DNA from: Tissierella pigra
GTDB lineage: Bacteria > Bacillota > Clostridia > Tissierellales > Tissierellaceae
Assembly (NCBI RefSeq): GCF_009695605.1
Contig: NZ_VUNQ01000010.1
Coordinates: forward strand, 31,899 to 95,898
Length of the DNA: 64,000 nucleotides
Direction: 5' to 3'
Shown one piece after another: positions 35,519 to 44,106 of the stretch. Every line of letters starts with the position of its first letter. Within the stretch, counting starts at the first letter, position 1. Both the position numbers and the translations under genes were made by a program. The notes beneath the pieces are model-generated. The model did no database searches. It worked only from the letters and a program-made list of their open reading frames with translations, and was not told where the DNA came from.

Positions 35519-36649
35519 CTAATCTAAACCTTCAGAATTATAGTTAGAAAATTTCTCTTGAAGTTCTTTATAAAAAGATTCATTTGGATTTTCTGATGTA
35601 AGTTCATCTAGAGCCTCTTTATATATCTTAACATTAATATGATCATTTACATCGATATCAGCTGGGTCAATATATTTCATATCAATTAAACGATTCCACA
35701 TATATCGAACGCCATCACTTTTAGGGTCTGTATCGAAAACTTGATTCGTTTCAAGAAGCATAGTTCTTGCATCTTTTTCATCAAGTTCAAGGTATTTCAT
35801 ATTTAATTGAACTGCATACTCTGGCTCTTCCCTTAATATCTTTTCAGCCCGTATATATGAACGTAAAAATGCTTTTACAGCATCCCTATTTTCATTAATC
35901 CACTCTGTATTAGCAACTGGTCTACAGCATACATGAACTGGATCCCAGAACTCATTACTCCAAGCAATAGTTTTAAGACCTGCTTCAAGTGATTGTAAAT
36001 ATGTTGAATTTGTTCCTATTCCTATATCTGCATTGCCAGATTTAACAGCTTCTAAAACTTCACTTGGTTTTTTAAATTCTAGTATGGTTACATCTTTTTC
36101 CAAATCATATCCTGCTTCCATCATAGCACCACGCCATACAATATCAGGAGTATACATCCTTGCAGTAGCTACTTTTTTCCCAACAAATGACTCTAATCCC
36201 TTATACTCTAAATCAGATACGGCATAAACAGGCATACCTCCAGATAAATATCCTCCAAAAATTGAAAAATCAGCACCATTTGTAACATACGTAAGAGGTG
36301 CAGCAGTTCCAAAAGAAACGGCCACATCAATTTTCTTGGATTGTAAAGCTGTCAACGCATCTGTTGAATTAGAAAACGGAATAAGTTCAATTTCTATACC
36401 TTCTTCTGCAGCAATTCCTTTATCAATAGCAATAAACCCTAAAATATTTCCTGTTCCCGGATTATATGCAACATTTATTTTATGTAATTCTTTTTTGTCA
36501 GGTGTTTCTGGTGTCTCAGATGTTCCTGTGACCTGTTGTACGTCTTCTTTAACCATATTCTTTTCTTGATTTCCGCAACCACCCATAACTCCTGTTAACA
36601 TTAATATAACAAGTATTAGTGTAATAACGCGGCTCTTTTTTTGTTTCAT
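35519..36649 (-). CDS. ABC substrate-binding lipoprotein, SsuA/NMT1 type
   Basis: Extracellular binding protein, 376 residues. The signal peptide ends in the lipobox VMGGC (lipidated Cys near residue 26). The NMT1/SsuA fold follows: NVAYNPGTGNILGFIAIDKGIAAEEGIEIEL, DALTALQSKKIDVAVSFGTAAPL and a second lobe with ILEFKKPSEVLEAVKSGNADIG. Binding proteins of this fold take up sulfonates, nitrate or thiamin precursors, among others. Its ATG overlaps the stop of the ATPase gene by 4 bases (ATGA), so the two are coupled. Confidence 0.87.
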   Translation of the reverse strand: MKQKKSRVITLILVILMLTGVMGGCGNQEKNMVKEDVQQVTGTSETPETPDKKELHKINVAYNPGTGNILGFIAIDKGIAAEEGIEIELIPFSNSTDALTALQSKKIDVAVSFGTAAPLTYVTNGADFSIFGGYLSGGMPVYAVSDLEYKGLESFVGKKVATARMYTPDIVWRGAMMEAGYDLEKDVTILEFKKPSEVLEAVKSGNADIGIGTNSTYLQSLEAGLKTIAWSNEFWDPVHVCCRPVANTEWINENRDAVKAFLRSYIRAEKILREEPEYAVQLNMKYLELDEKDARTMLLETNQVFDTDPKSDGVRYMWNRLIDMKYIDPADIDVNDHINVKIYKEALDELTSENPNESFYKELQEKFSNYNSEGLD

Positions 36650-37446
36650 ATTATAATCTCCTTTAAATTAATTTTTTCTTCAATATCTTTGTTTATGATA
36701 TGAATAAGTTTGTTTCTTAAATCTAAAATTTCCTTATTATTAAATAAGGAATCACGGTCAACTTTTTCTTCATCTCCAAAAGAATGTGTATAAATGATTT
36801 TGCTAGGACTTGAACCAAAAACAAATATTTTTGTAGATAGAAGTAAAGCTTCATCAACATCATGGGTAACAAAAAAAATAGTCTTTCTATTTTCTTTATC
36901 CTTTCTCCAAAGATCTAATACCATGTCCTGTAACTTAGCCCGTGTAACAGCATCTAAAGCACCGAAAGGCTCGTCCATAAGTAAAATAGGAGGATCTAAT
37001 GCAAAGGAGCGGCATATTGCAGAACGTTGACGCATACCTCCTGAAAGCTCATTTGGATATTTATCAAATGTAGCTTTATCTAATCCTACTCTTTCCAAAT
37101 AATATAAAGCACGTTTTTTTAATTCCTTTTTACTCTCATTTTTAAATTTCTGCTGTAAAGAAAGTATAATATTCTTTCCCGTAGTTAGCCATGGAAATAA
37201 GCTATAATCTTGGAAAACCACGCCTCTATCAAGGCTAGCTCCTTTTAATTCATTATCTCCAACAAGAATATTGCCTGAATCTGGTTCTGATAATCCTGCC
37301 ATCAATCTAAGAAAAGTGCTTTTGCCACAACCTGATTGACCTAGCAAACAAACAAAATCCCCAGAATCTATTTTCATACTTATATTTTCAAGAATAAGCT
37401 CCTTATCATATGAAAACATAATGTTTTTAACTGTAATGTCATGCAT
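36646..37446 (-). CDS. ABC transporter ATP-binding protein, SsuB/TauB type
   Basis: ATPase of the importer. Walker A is LGQSGCGKSTFLRLMAGL near residue 42, Q-loop FQDYSLFPW, signature LSGGMRQRSAICR and Walker B ILLMDEPFGALDAVTR, then the switch His in FFVTHDVDEAL. From the ATG at 37446, which follows AGGAGGTG by 5 bases, the protein has 266 residues; an upstream extension to 37482 is unlikely. First gene of the five-gene AtuA operon. The upstream 180 bases hold the liv terminator and AT-rich promoter DNA. Confidence 0.9.
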   Translation of the reverse strand: MHDITVKNIMFSYDKELILENISMKIDSGDFVCLLGQSGCGKSTFLRLMAGLSEPDSGNILVGDNELKGASLDRGVVFQDYSLFPWLTTGKNIILSLQQKFKNESKKELKKRALYYLERVGLDKATFDKYPNELSGGMRQRSAICRSFALDPPILLMDEPFGALDAVTRAKLQDMVLDLWRKDKENRKTIFFVTHDVDEALLLSTKIFVFGSSPSKIIYTHSFGDEEKVDRDSLFNNKEILDLRNKLIHIINKDIEEKINLKEIII

Positions 37447-37617
37447 AATCACACCTCCTAAGGCATCTATACAGCATTCCAATAACTTTCTATATAATAC
37501 TAATGTATTTATAATACTAAATCAAATTAAAAATAATTATAGCAATCATCATTTGCATAGATTATTTCTATAGCAAATTTAATATTATTAAGAAAACATT
37601 ATATAAAATTACTTTAA

Positions 37618-37655
37618 ATGAAAAAAACTACTGACCTTTCTAAAGTCAGCAGTTT
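37618..37655 (-). terminator. Terminator of the liv operon
   Basis: AAACT-G-CTGAC pairs with GTCAG-T-AGTTT on the minus strand and runs into seven T residues. Confidence 0.88.
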
Positions 37656-37662
37656 CTTTATA

Positions 37663-38370
37663 TTATGCTTCACCTAAATAAGCTTTTCTTACTCTGTCAT
37701 CATGTAATAAATCCTTAGCATCTCCTGTAAATAGAATTTTTCCTGTTTCTATTACATATCCTCTATCTGCGGTTTGTAATGCAATATTGGCATTTTGCTC
37801 AACAAATAAGAATGTAAGACCTGTTTTTTGATTTATTTCTCTAATGGACTCAAATATTTCTTCAATAATTATTGGTGCTAGTCCCATGGAAGGTTCATCT
37901 AGCATTAGTAGTTCTGGATCTGATAGTAATGCTCTTCCAATTGCCAACATCTGCTGTTCTCCACCACTTAGAGTTCCACCATATTGTTTTGTTCTTTCTC
38001 TTAATCTAGGGAACATATTATATACAAATTCAAGGTCTTCCTTTATTTTATCCTTATCATTTCTTAAATAAGCACCCATTAAAAGGTTTTCTTCTACTGT
38101 TAGGGCAGTAAATATTCTTCTTCCTTCTGGTACATGAATAAGTTTTTTAGCAACTATTTTTTCTGCACTTAAATTACTTATTTCTTCATCTTTATATTTT
38201 ATACTACCTTGGGATTTTATTAGGTTAGATATGGCTCTTAGGGTGCTGGTCTTTCCTGCACCATTACTTCCAATTAAAGTAATTATTTCTCCCTTTTTTA
38301 TTTCAAAGTCTAATCCTTGTAAGGCATGTATTCCACCATAATATACGTTTAAATCTTCAACCTTTAACAT
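37663..38370 (-). CDS. livF: Branched-chain amino acid ABC transporter ATP-binding protein LivF
   Basis: Second ATPase of a LIV-I type importer, 235 residues. Walker A LIGSNGAGKTSTLRAISNL, the LivF-type Q-loop region VPEGRRIFTALTVEENL, signature LSGGEQQMLAIGRALL and Walker B LLMLDEPSMGLAPIIIEEIF are all present. Its start overlaps the last base of livG. Last gene of livJHMGF. Confidence 0.94.
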   Translation of the reverse strand: MLKVEDLNVYYGGIHALQGLDFEIKKGEIITLIGSNGAGKTSTLRAISNLIKSQGSIKYKDEEISNLSAEKIVAKKLIHVPEGRRIFTALTVEENLLMGAYLRNDKDKIKEDLEFVYNMFPRLRERTKQYGGTLSGGEQQMLAIGRALLSDPELLMLDEPSMGLAPIIIEEIFESIREINQKTGLTFLFVEQNANIALQTADRGYVIETGKILFTGDAKDLLHDDRVRKAYLGEA

Positions 38371-39146
38371 TACTTAGCACCCCCCTTACCTAGGTAAGCT
38401 TCGATTACTCTATCATTACTTTGTATTTCATGTGGTAATCCTTCTGCTATTTTGTTTCCATATTCTAATACAGAAATCCTATCAGATATACCCATTACAA
38501 GTTTCATGTCATGCTCTATAACTAAAATAGTATTTCCCCTATCTCTAATTTTCTTTATAAGATTTGTCATTTCAACCTTTTCACCTGAGTTCATACCTGC
38601 TGCTGGTTCATCAAGTAAGATTAACTTAGGTTCTGTAGCCATTGCTCGGGCGACCTCTACTCTTCTTTGATAACCATAGGGAAGACTTACAGCTATTTCA
38701 TCTTTCATATCAGTCAGCTCTAAGAATTCTAAAATATCCATTACTTTCTCTTCAACTTCTTTCTCTTCCTTTATAAGTTTAGGGGATTTCAATATGGTAG
38801 CCAATAGATTTGAAGATGTTCTACAATATTGACCTACCATTACATTTTCAAGAACTGTCATGGTACTAAACAACCTTATATTTTGAAAAGTTCTACCTAT
38901 ACCCATCTTTGTTATTTCATATGGTTTAGATTTCTTTACCTTTTCTCCTAAAAATGCAACTTCTCCTGCTGTTGGTTCATATATCCCAGTAATAGCATTG
39001 AAAAAAGTAGTTTTTCCCGCTCCATTTGGTCCTATTAAACTTACTATTTCACCTTTATCTATATGGAAATCTACATTATTTACAGCAGTTAATCCACCGA
39101 AACGCATTGTAATTCCTTTAGCTTCTAGAATTCTCATGCTTTGCAC
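38370..39146 (-). CDS. livG: Branched-chain amino acid ABC transporter ATP-binding protein LivG
   Basis: First ATPase of the importer, 258 residues, longer than LivF as usual. Walker A LIGPNGAGKTTFFNAITGI, IGRTFQNIRLFSTMTVLENVMVG, a LivG-type long insert, signature region SLPYGYQRRVEVARAMA and Walker B LILLDEPAAGMNSGE. Its start overlaps the end of livM by about 29 bases, with coupled translation. Confidence 0.94.
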   Translation of the reverse strand: MQSMRILEAKGITMRFGGLTAVNNVDFHIDKGEIVSLIGPNGAGKTTFFNAITGIYEPTAGEVAFLGEKVKKSKPYEITKMGIGRTFQNIRLFSTMTVLENVMVGQYCRTSSNLLATILKSPKLIKEEKEVEEKVMDILEFLELTDMKDEIAVSLPYGYQRRVEVARAMATEPKLILLDEPAAGMNSGEKVEMTNLIKKIRDRGNTILVIEHDMKLVMGISDRISVLEYGNKIAEGLPHEIQSNDRVIEAYLGKGGAK

Positions 39147-40197
39147 CTCCCTTTAGACTAGACATGCTGATCATTCCTTGAGGTCTTACTATCATCATCA
39201 TTACTAAAAGTATTCCGTATATTGCATATCTATAAGTGGATATACCTCTAAGTGCCTCAGGTAATATTGTAAGTATAGTAGCACCTACAATGATTCCTGG
39301 AATACTTCCTACTCCTCCTAATACTACCATAGTAAGCATTACTACTGATTCCATATATGTGAAGTTATCTGGATTTACATAGTGGATAAATGAAGCAAAT
39401 ACTCCTCCTGCAAGTCCTGCTATTGCTGCTCCTAAAACAAATGCTAAGATTTTTAGGAATGTTGGGTTTATTCCCATAGCCTCAGCAGCTACTTCATCAT
39501 CTTTTACTGCTACTAATCCTCTTCCAAGTCTTGAATTTAATAATCTATAGGATATAAATATAGTTAAAATTGCTAATACGTATAATATATAATAATATCC
39601 TGTATTGCTACTTATGGTATAACCAAATATCTTAGGTGATGGAATTCCTGGTATACCAGCTGGTCCCCTTGTAAAAGATGCCCAGTTAATTAAAACTAAT
39701 CTTAAAATTTCACTAAATCCGATTGTTGTGATTGCTAAGTAGTCTCCTTTTAGTCTTAAAGTAGGAATTCCTAAGAGCAATCCAAATATTGCTGAAACTA
39801 AACCACTGCAAACTAATGCAATCCAAAATGGCACATTATAAGTTACTGTAAGAATAGCAGTAGTATAAGCTCCTACAGCATAAAATGCTGAATGTCCCAT
39901 TGAAAGCTGACCTGCAAATCCTAAAACAAAGTTTAAGCTTAAAGCCAATACTATATATATAAGTACCAATACACTGGTTCTTAGTGCATAGGTATTGTTG
40001 GCTAAAATTAAAGGTAATAATGCCCCTAATACTAAAAATCCTAAACCTGCAAATTTTCTATTCTTATTATTTAAGTTCATAAATTTCTTTGTACCTAAGT
40101 CAAATATTTTTGAAAGTATAATTATACCTAGATACAATATTCCTGAATATAATATTAAATTTAATAAAACCTTTGAAATATTACCCATTCTTTCCAC
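39118..40197 (-). CDS. livM: Branched-chain amino acid ABC transporter permease LivM
   Basis: Membrane subunit with about ten helices, 359 residues. The family core is seen in ALSLNFVLGFAGQLSMGHSAFYAVGAYTTAIL near residue 82 and GRGLVAVKDDEVAAEAMGINPTFLKILAFVLGAAIAGLAGGV, the coupling region. It partners LivH. The N-terminal 60 residues form an extra helix and a charged loop (DLGTKKFMNLNNKNRKF), common in LivM proteins. Confidence 0.92.
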   Translation of the reverse strand: MERMGNISKVLLNLILYSGILYLGIIILSKIFDLGTKKFMNLNNKNRKFAGLGFLVLGALLPLILANNTYALRTSVLVLIYIVLALSLNFVLGFAGQLSMGHSAFYAVGAYTTAILTVTYNVPFWIALVCSGLVSAIFGLLLGIPTLRLKGDYLAITTIGFSEILRLVLINWASFTRGPAGIPGIPSPKIFGYTISSNTGYYYILYVLAILTIFISYRLLNSRLGRGLVAVKDDEVAAEAMGINPTFLKILAFVLGAAIAGLAGGVFASFIHYVNPDNFTYMESVVMLTMVVLGGVGSIPGIIVGATILTILPEALRGISTYRYAIYGILLVMMMIVRPQGMISMSSLKGGAKHENSRS

Positions 40198-40200
40198 CTC

Positions 40201-41073
40201 CTATACCTTTTCTTTAATGCCCTTACCTAATAGTCCTTCAGGTTTTAGAATAAGGATGATTATTAGAATTATAAAAGCTATTGCATCTCTATATCCAGAG
40301 GATATATATCCTGCACCTAAACTTTCTGATACTCCCATTATAATACCTCCAAGCATTGCACCTGGAATACTACCTATACCACCTATTACTGCTGCAATAA
40401 ATGCCTTTAATCCTGGTACATATCCCATCATAGGATAAGCTGCCTTATAGTATATTGCAACTAAAGTACCTGCTGCTGCTCCAAGGGCTGAACCAAGTCC
40501 AAATGTAAAGTATACTATTTTATTTGTATTAATTCCCATAAGTCGTGAAACATCCATATCTTGAGATACACATCTCATGGCACGTCCAATTCTTGTATAT
40601 TGTACTATATAAGTCAGGATTGCAACTAAAACAATTGTTGTACCTAAAATTATTAACTGAATAGTATTAACTCTTATTCCTAAAAAACTAAACACCTTAT
40701 TATTAATTACAGTTGGAAATGATTGAGTCTCTGGACCCCATATAAGCATGGCAAAGTTCTCCAAAAATATTCCCATTCCTACTGCAGATAAAAATAGATT
40801 TATCTTAGGTGCCTTAAATACAGGACTATAAGCAAATTTTGCTATGGCTATACCAAATATAGATGCACCAGCCATTCCAAATAAGAAAGCAAGGGCTATT
40901 GGCATATTAAATAGTGTCAATCCTGTATATGTTAAGAAAGCACCAATCATATAAACATCACCATGAGCAAAGTTTATAAGTCTGATAATACCATAGACCA
41001 TAGTAAATCCTATAGCAGTTAAGGCATAAATACTACCTAAAGCTATACCATTACTTAAATGCTCCATAAACAT
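40201..41073 (-). CDS. livH: Branched-chain amino acid ABC transporter permease LivH
   Basis: Partner permease, 290 residues. Characteristic start NGIALGSIYALTAIGFTMVYGIIRLINFAHGDVYMIGAFL and coupling region GRAMRCVSQDMDVSRLMGINTNKIVYFTFGLGSALGAAAGTL. Lies 3 bases before livM. A hairpin separates it from livJ, so binding protein may be made in excess over the membrane parts. Confidence 0.92.
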   Translation of the reverse strand: MFMEHLSNGIALGSIYALTAIGFTMVYGIIRLINFAHGDVYMIGAFLTYTGLTLFNMPIALAFLFGMAGASIFGIAIAKFAYSPVFKAPKINLFLSAVGMGIFLENFAMLIWGPETQSFPTVINNKVFSFLGIRVNTIQLIILGTTIVLVAILTYIVQYTRIGRAMRCVSQDMDVSRLMGINTNKIVYFTFGLGSALGAAAGTLVAIYYKAAYPMMGYVPGLKAFIAAVIGGIGSIPGAMLGGIIMGVSESLGAGYISSGYRDAIAFIILIIILILKPEGLLGKGIKEKV

Positions 41074-41097
41074 ATTCTTTCACTCTCCTTTATGTCA

Positions 41098-41119
41098 AGG
41101 AAGCCCTAATGGGCCTCCT
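41098..41119 (-). terminator. Hairpin between livJ and livH
   Basis: AGG-AA-GCCC and GGGC-CT-CCT pair around TAAT with an internal mismatch. No T-run; probable processing or partial-termination site. Confidence 0.45.
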
Positions 41120-41125
41120 ATGATT

Positions 41126-42265
41126 TTAATTTAATTGATCTTCTGATAAAACGATTTGTCCATCTTTAACTTCTAATATTAGAATACTTCTTGTTACATC
41201 ATTATTTTCAAAAGATATTGGTCCTGCTACTCCAGGGAACTCCTTAACTTCTTGTAAATATTTAGTTATGCCATCTCTTGTTGCTCCATTTTGTTTCATA
41301 CCTTCAAGAATAAGTTTTGCTGAGTCATAAGCTAATGCTGCATAGTTATCAGGTTCTTTATTATATTTAGTTCTAAATGATTCTACAAACTCCTTTGTTC
41401 CTGGGAACTCTACATCTTTGTGGAAGAAAGCTGCGAATCTTATTCCTTCAACTGCATCTCCACCCAGTTTAATTAATTCATCTGAACTAATTCCCTCTGT
41501 TCCTATCATTGGAACATTTAATCCTGCTGGTCCTGCCTGTTGTGCTATTAAAGCTGTTTCTACATAATATCCTGCAACAAACATTATATCTGGATTTTCA
41601 CCTTTAATCTTTGTAAGCTGAGGGCTGAAATCCTTTGATTGTCCTTCAAAATATGTTTCTGATGCTACAACTTTTCCACCTAGGCTTTCAAACTCTTCTG
41701 TAAAGTCATTTTTAAGCCCTGTACCAAAGTCATTTGCTGTAAACAGTATTGCTGCACTTTTTTTACCTAATACATTGTAAGCATATTGTGCTAAGTTTTT
41801 AGCCTGTGTAGTATCTGTTAATGATATACGATATAAATGAGGTGTACTTCCGTCAGTTATTTGTTTATTAACTGAGTCTGTAATAACTGGTATACCAGCA
41901 GCTTCATAAATTCCTCTTGCTGCCAATGTACAAGAACTGTTCCAGTGACCAATTACTGCTAAAACTTTATTATCTCCTGCAAACTTTTGAGCTACGTTTG
42001 GTGCCTCTTTAGGATTTCCTGTATCATCACCAACAATTAATTTTACTTGTTTACCATCAATACCACCTGCTTTATTTACTTCATCTAGTGCTAGTTCTAT
42101 TGCTTTAACTTTCATATCACCAAATTGAGCTGAGTCACCTGTCATAGGGTTGGCTGATGCTATATATAATTCTGTGGAACTGTTGCTTCCTCCACCTCCA
42201 CCACTACATGCAGATAGTGAAATTACTAAAATCAACATAATTGCAATAAAAGCGTTTTTCTTCAT
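41126..42265 (-). CDS. livJ: Branched-chain amino acid-binding lipoprotein LivJ
   Basis: Extracellular receptor of the LIV-type importer, 379 residues from the ATG at 42265 that follows AGGAGG; the frame open to 42307 has no such site. The signal peptide MKKNAFIAIMLILVISLSAC ends in the lipobox LSAC, followed by a Gly/Ser linker. The periplasmic-binding fold I has IASANPMTGDSAQFGDMKVKAIELALDEVNKAGGIDGKQVKLIVGDD and VIGHWNSSCTLAARGIYEAAGIPVI. The ligand is predicted to be an amino acid, but binding proteins of this fold also bind amides and other small acids. Transcribed from a sigma-54-type promoter. Confidence 0.92.
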   Translation of the reverse strand: MKKNAFIAIMLILVISLSACSGGGGGSNSSTELYIASANPMTGDSAQFGDMKVKAIELALDEVNKAGGIDGKQVKLIVGDDTGNPKEAPNVAQKFAGDNKVLAVIGHWNSSCTLAARGIYEAAGIPVITDSVNKQITDGSTPHLYRISLTDTTQAKNLAQYAYNVLGKKSAAILFTANDFGTGLKNDFTEEFESLGGKVVASETYFEGQSKDFSPQLTKIKGENPDIMFVAGYYVETALIAQQAGPAGLNVPMIGTEGISSDELIKLGGDAVEGIRFAAFFHKDVEFPGTKEFVESFRTKYNKEPDNYAALAYDSAKLILEGMKQNGATRDGITKYLQEVKEFPGVAGPISFENNDVTRSILILEVKDGQIVLSEDQLN

Positions 42266-42330
42266 TATAATCCTCCTTAATTTTTTAGAAATCTTTATCG
42301 ATTCCATATTTTTTTATAACACTATATATA

Positions 42331-42346
42331 GCAAATCCTGTGCCAA
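42331..42346 (-). promoter_or_regulatory. Sigma-54 (-24/-12) promoter of the liv operon
   Basis: On the minus strand TTGGCACAGGATTTGC matches the sigma-54 consensus TGGCAC-N5-TTGC without error, placing transcription start near 42319, about 54 bases before the livJ start codon. The sigma-54 activator gene in the divergent unit makes it very likely functional. Confidence 0.88.
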
Positions 42347-42394
42347 GTTTTTATATGGGTGTTTTTTGTCGAAATATAGGATTTTACCATAGAA

Positions 42395-42454
42395 TTCATA
42401 AAAGGTATGAAATAATAACCATGTAATTAATTCATACTATGAAATTTTTTCATA
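42395..42454. promoter_or_regulatory. Cluster of TTCATA/TATGAA sites, candidate activator-binding sites
   Basis: Two inverted repeats share the half site TTCATA: TTCATA-N5-TATGAA at 42395-42411 and TTCATA-N1-TATGAA at 42431-42443, plus a lone TTCATA at 42449. They lie about 75-135 bases upstream of the predicted sigma-54 start, the right distance for an enhancer, and also just before the histidine kinase gene, allowing autoregulation. Confidence 0.6.
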
Positions 42455-42501
42455 TAGGAGTATAATAATATTGAATCTATTCTAATGAATCGAGGTGTAA
42501 A

Positions 42502-44106
42502 ATGTACAAAAAAAAGATTTTAATTATATTAATAATCATATCTTCCATATTTACTATTGGATTTACTAACGATATACAGGATATTAAAATGGAACCTATT
42601 AAAATAGGTGGCGATAATAATTATCCCCCATATGAGTTTGTAGATAGTAATGAAAATTTTAGAGGATTTAATGTGGATATAATAAGAGCTGTGGCTATAG
42701 AGTTGGGTTTGGAAATTGAGTTAATACCTAATAGCTGGGAAAATACTATGGATGCTTTGAAAAATGGAGAAATCAACGCTATTCAAGGTATGACCATAAC
42801 TCCGGAACGTAGTAGAATATACGATTTCACAGAGGAAATAGTTGTAAACTCCCAGAATATTTTTGTCACAAAGGATACTAGCTATATAACAGATATTAGA
42901 GATTTATATGGAAAAAAAGTGGCTATTCAGGCAAAAGATGTTACTAAGGAAATTATTAAATCCATACCTAATATAGATATTGTAGAAAAAGTAAACCAAA
43001 TGGAAGCTTTAGAAGCTTTATTATCTGGAGAAGTGGATGCTTTTATAGGTAATAGGCTAACGGGAATCTTTTATGTACAAACTTTTGATTTAACAGAAAC
43101 TGTTAAAATTGTAGGAGAGCCTATTTATACTACTAAATATAGTATAGCTGTTAAAAAAGGTGATGATGAACTTTTAAGCCTTCTAAATACTGGATTAAAA
43201 GCCATTAAAACTAACGGGACATATGACAAAATTTATCTCAAGTGGTTTGGTGAAGATATTTTTGATATAAATCAGAAATGGAAAAATCTTTTTTCCACTG
43301 CCTTAGTAGCCCTTTTATTTTCTAGTATGTTTATATATATAATATATTATTGGAATAGAAGTTTGAAGAAAGAAGTGGATATTAGAACTAAAGAGATAAT
43401 TGCTTTGAATAATATTGCAATGCAAAATGATAAGATGCAGTCTTTGGGTAAATTATCTGCCAGTATTGCCCATGAACTTAGAAACCCTCTAACATCTATA
43501 AAGGCTTTTGTTGACTTAATCCCTTTGAAATATGAAGATGAAAGATTTAGAGATGAGTTAATAAAAGTAGTCCCAAATGAAATTAAAAGATTAGATGAGT
43601 TAGTTAGTTCTTTATTAGATTACTCAAAACCTAAAAGTCCAAAACCATCTAAAATAATACTTAAAGACATTTTATCTGAAACTTTAACATTACTAAAACA
43701 AAAAATTAGAGAAAAAAATATCGAAATTATTACTAAAGATACAGATATATATTTCTACGCAGATGCACCTCAAATGAAACAAATACTCATTAATATTATT
43801 CTTAACAGTATTGATGCCATAGAAGATAATGGTAAAATAGAAATATCGGGAGCTGTAGAAAACTCCAAAGCTGTTATAGATATTAAAGATAATGGCGTTG
43901 GAGTACCAAAGGAAATGTTAAATAAATTATTTGATCCTTTTATTACTTCTAAGAAAACTGGTTATGGTATAGGACTTTCGGTAACCCATAGACTAGTAAA
44001 TCAAAACAATGGAGAAATAAAGTTAAATAGTGAGCTTAGTAAAGGAACTGAAGTTATTCTTTATATGCCCAGGATTCTAGAAATTGGAGATGATAAAAAT
44101 GTATAA
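42502..44106 (+). CDS. Sensor histidine kinase with an amino-acid-binding-type (SBP_bac_3) sensor
   Basis: Membrane sensor of 534 residues. Signal sequence or first helix at 5-22; residues 30-255 are an extracellular solute-binding family 3 domain (PIKIGGDNNYPPYEFVDSNENFRGFNVDI; GMTITPERSRIYDFTEEI; VKKGDDELLSLLNTGLKAIKTNGTYDKIYLKWFGE), usual for polar amino acids. A helix at about 267-288 follows, then HisKA with the phospho-His in SASIAHELRNPLTSI near residue 326, and HATPase with N-box LNSIDAI, DNGVGVP and GYGIGLSVTHRL. Overlaps its response regulator by 8 bases. It should sense the ligand outside and control the divergent liv operon. Confidence 0.92.
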   Translation: MYKKKILIILIIISSIFTIGFTNDIQDIKMEPIKIGGDNNYPPYEFVDSNENFRGFNVDIIRAVAIELGLEIELIPNSWENTMDALKNGEINAIQGMTITPERSRIYDFTEEIVVNSQNIFVTKDTSYITDIRDLYGKKVAIQAKDVTKEIIKSIPNIDIVEKVNQMEALEALLSGEVDAFIGNRLTGIFYVQTFDLTETVKIVGEPIYTTKYSIAVKKGDDELLSLLNTGLKAIKTNGTYDKIYLKWFGEDIFDINQKWKNLFSTALVALLFSSMFIYIIYYWNRSLKKEVDIRTKEIIALNNIAMQNDKMQSLGKLSASIAHELRNPLTSIKAFVDLIPLKYEDERFRDELIKVVPNEIKRLDELVSSLLDYSKPKSPKPSKIILKDILSETLTLLKQKIREKNIEIITKDTDIYFYADAPQMKQILINIILNSIDAIEDNGKIEISGAVENSKAVIDIKDNGVGVPKEMLNKLFDPFITSKKTGYGIGLSVTHRLVNQNNGEIKLNSELSKGTEVILYMPRILEIGDDKNV

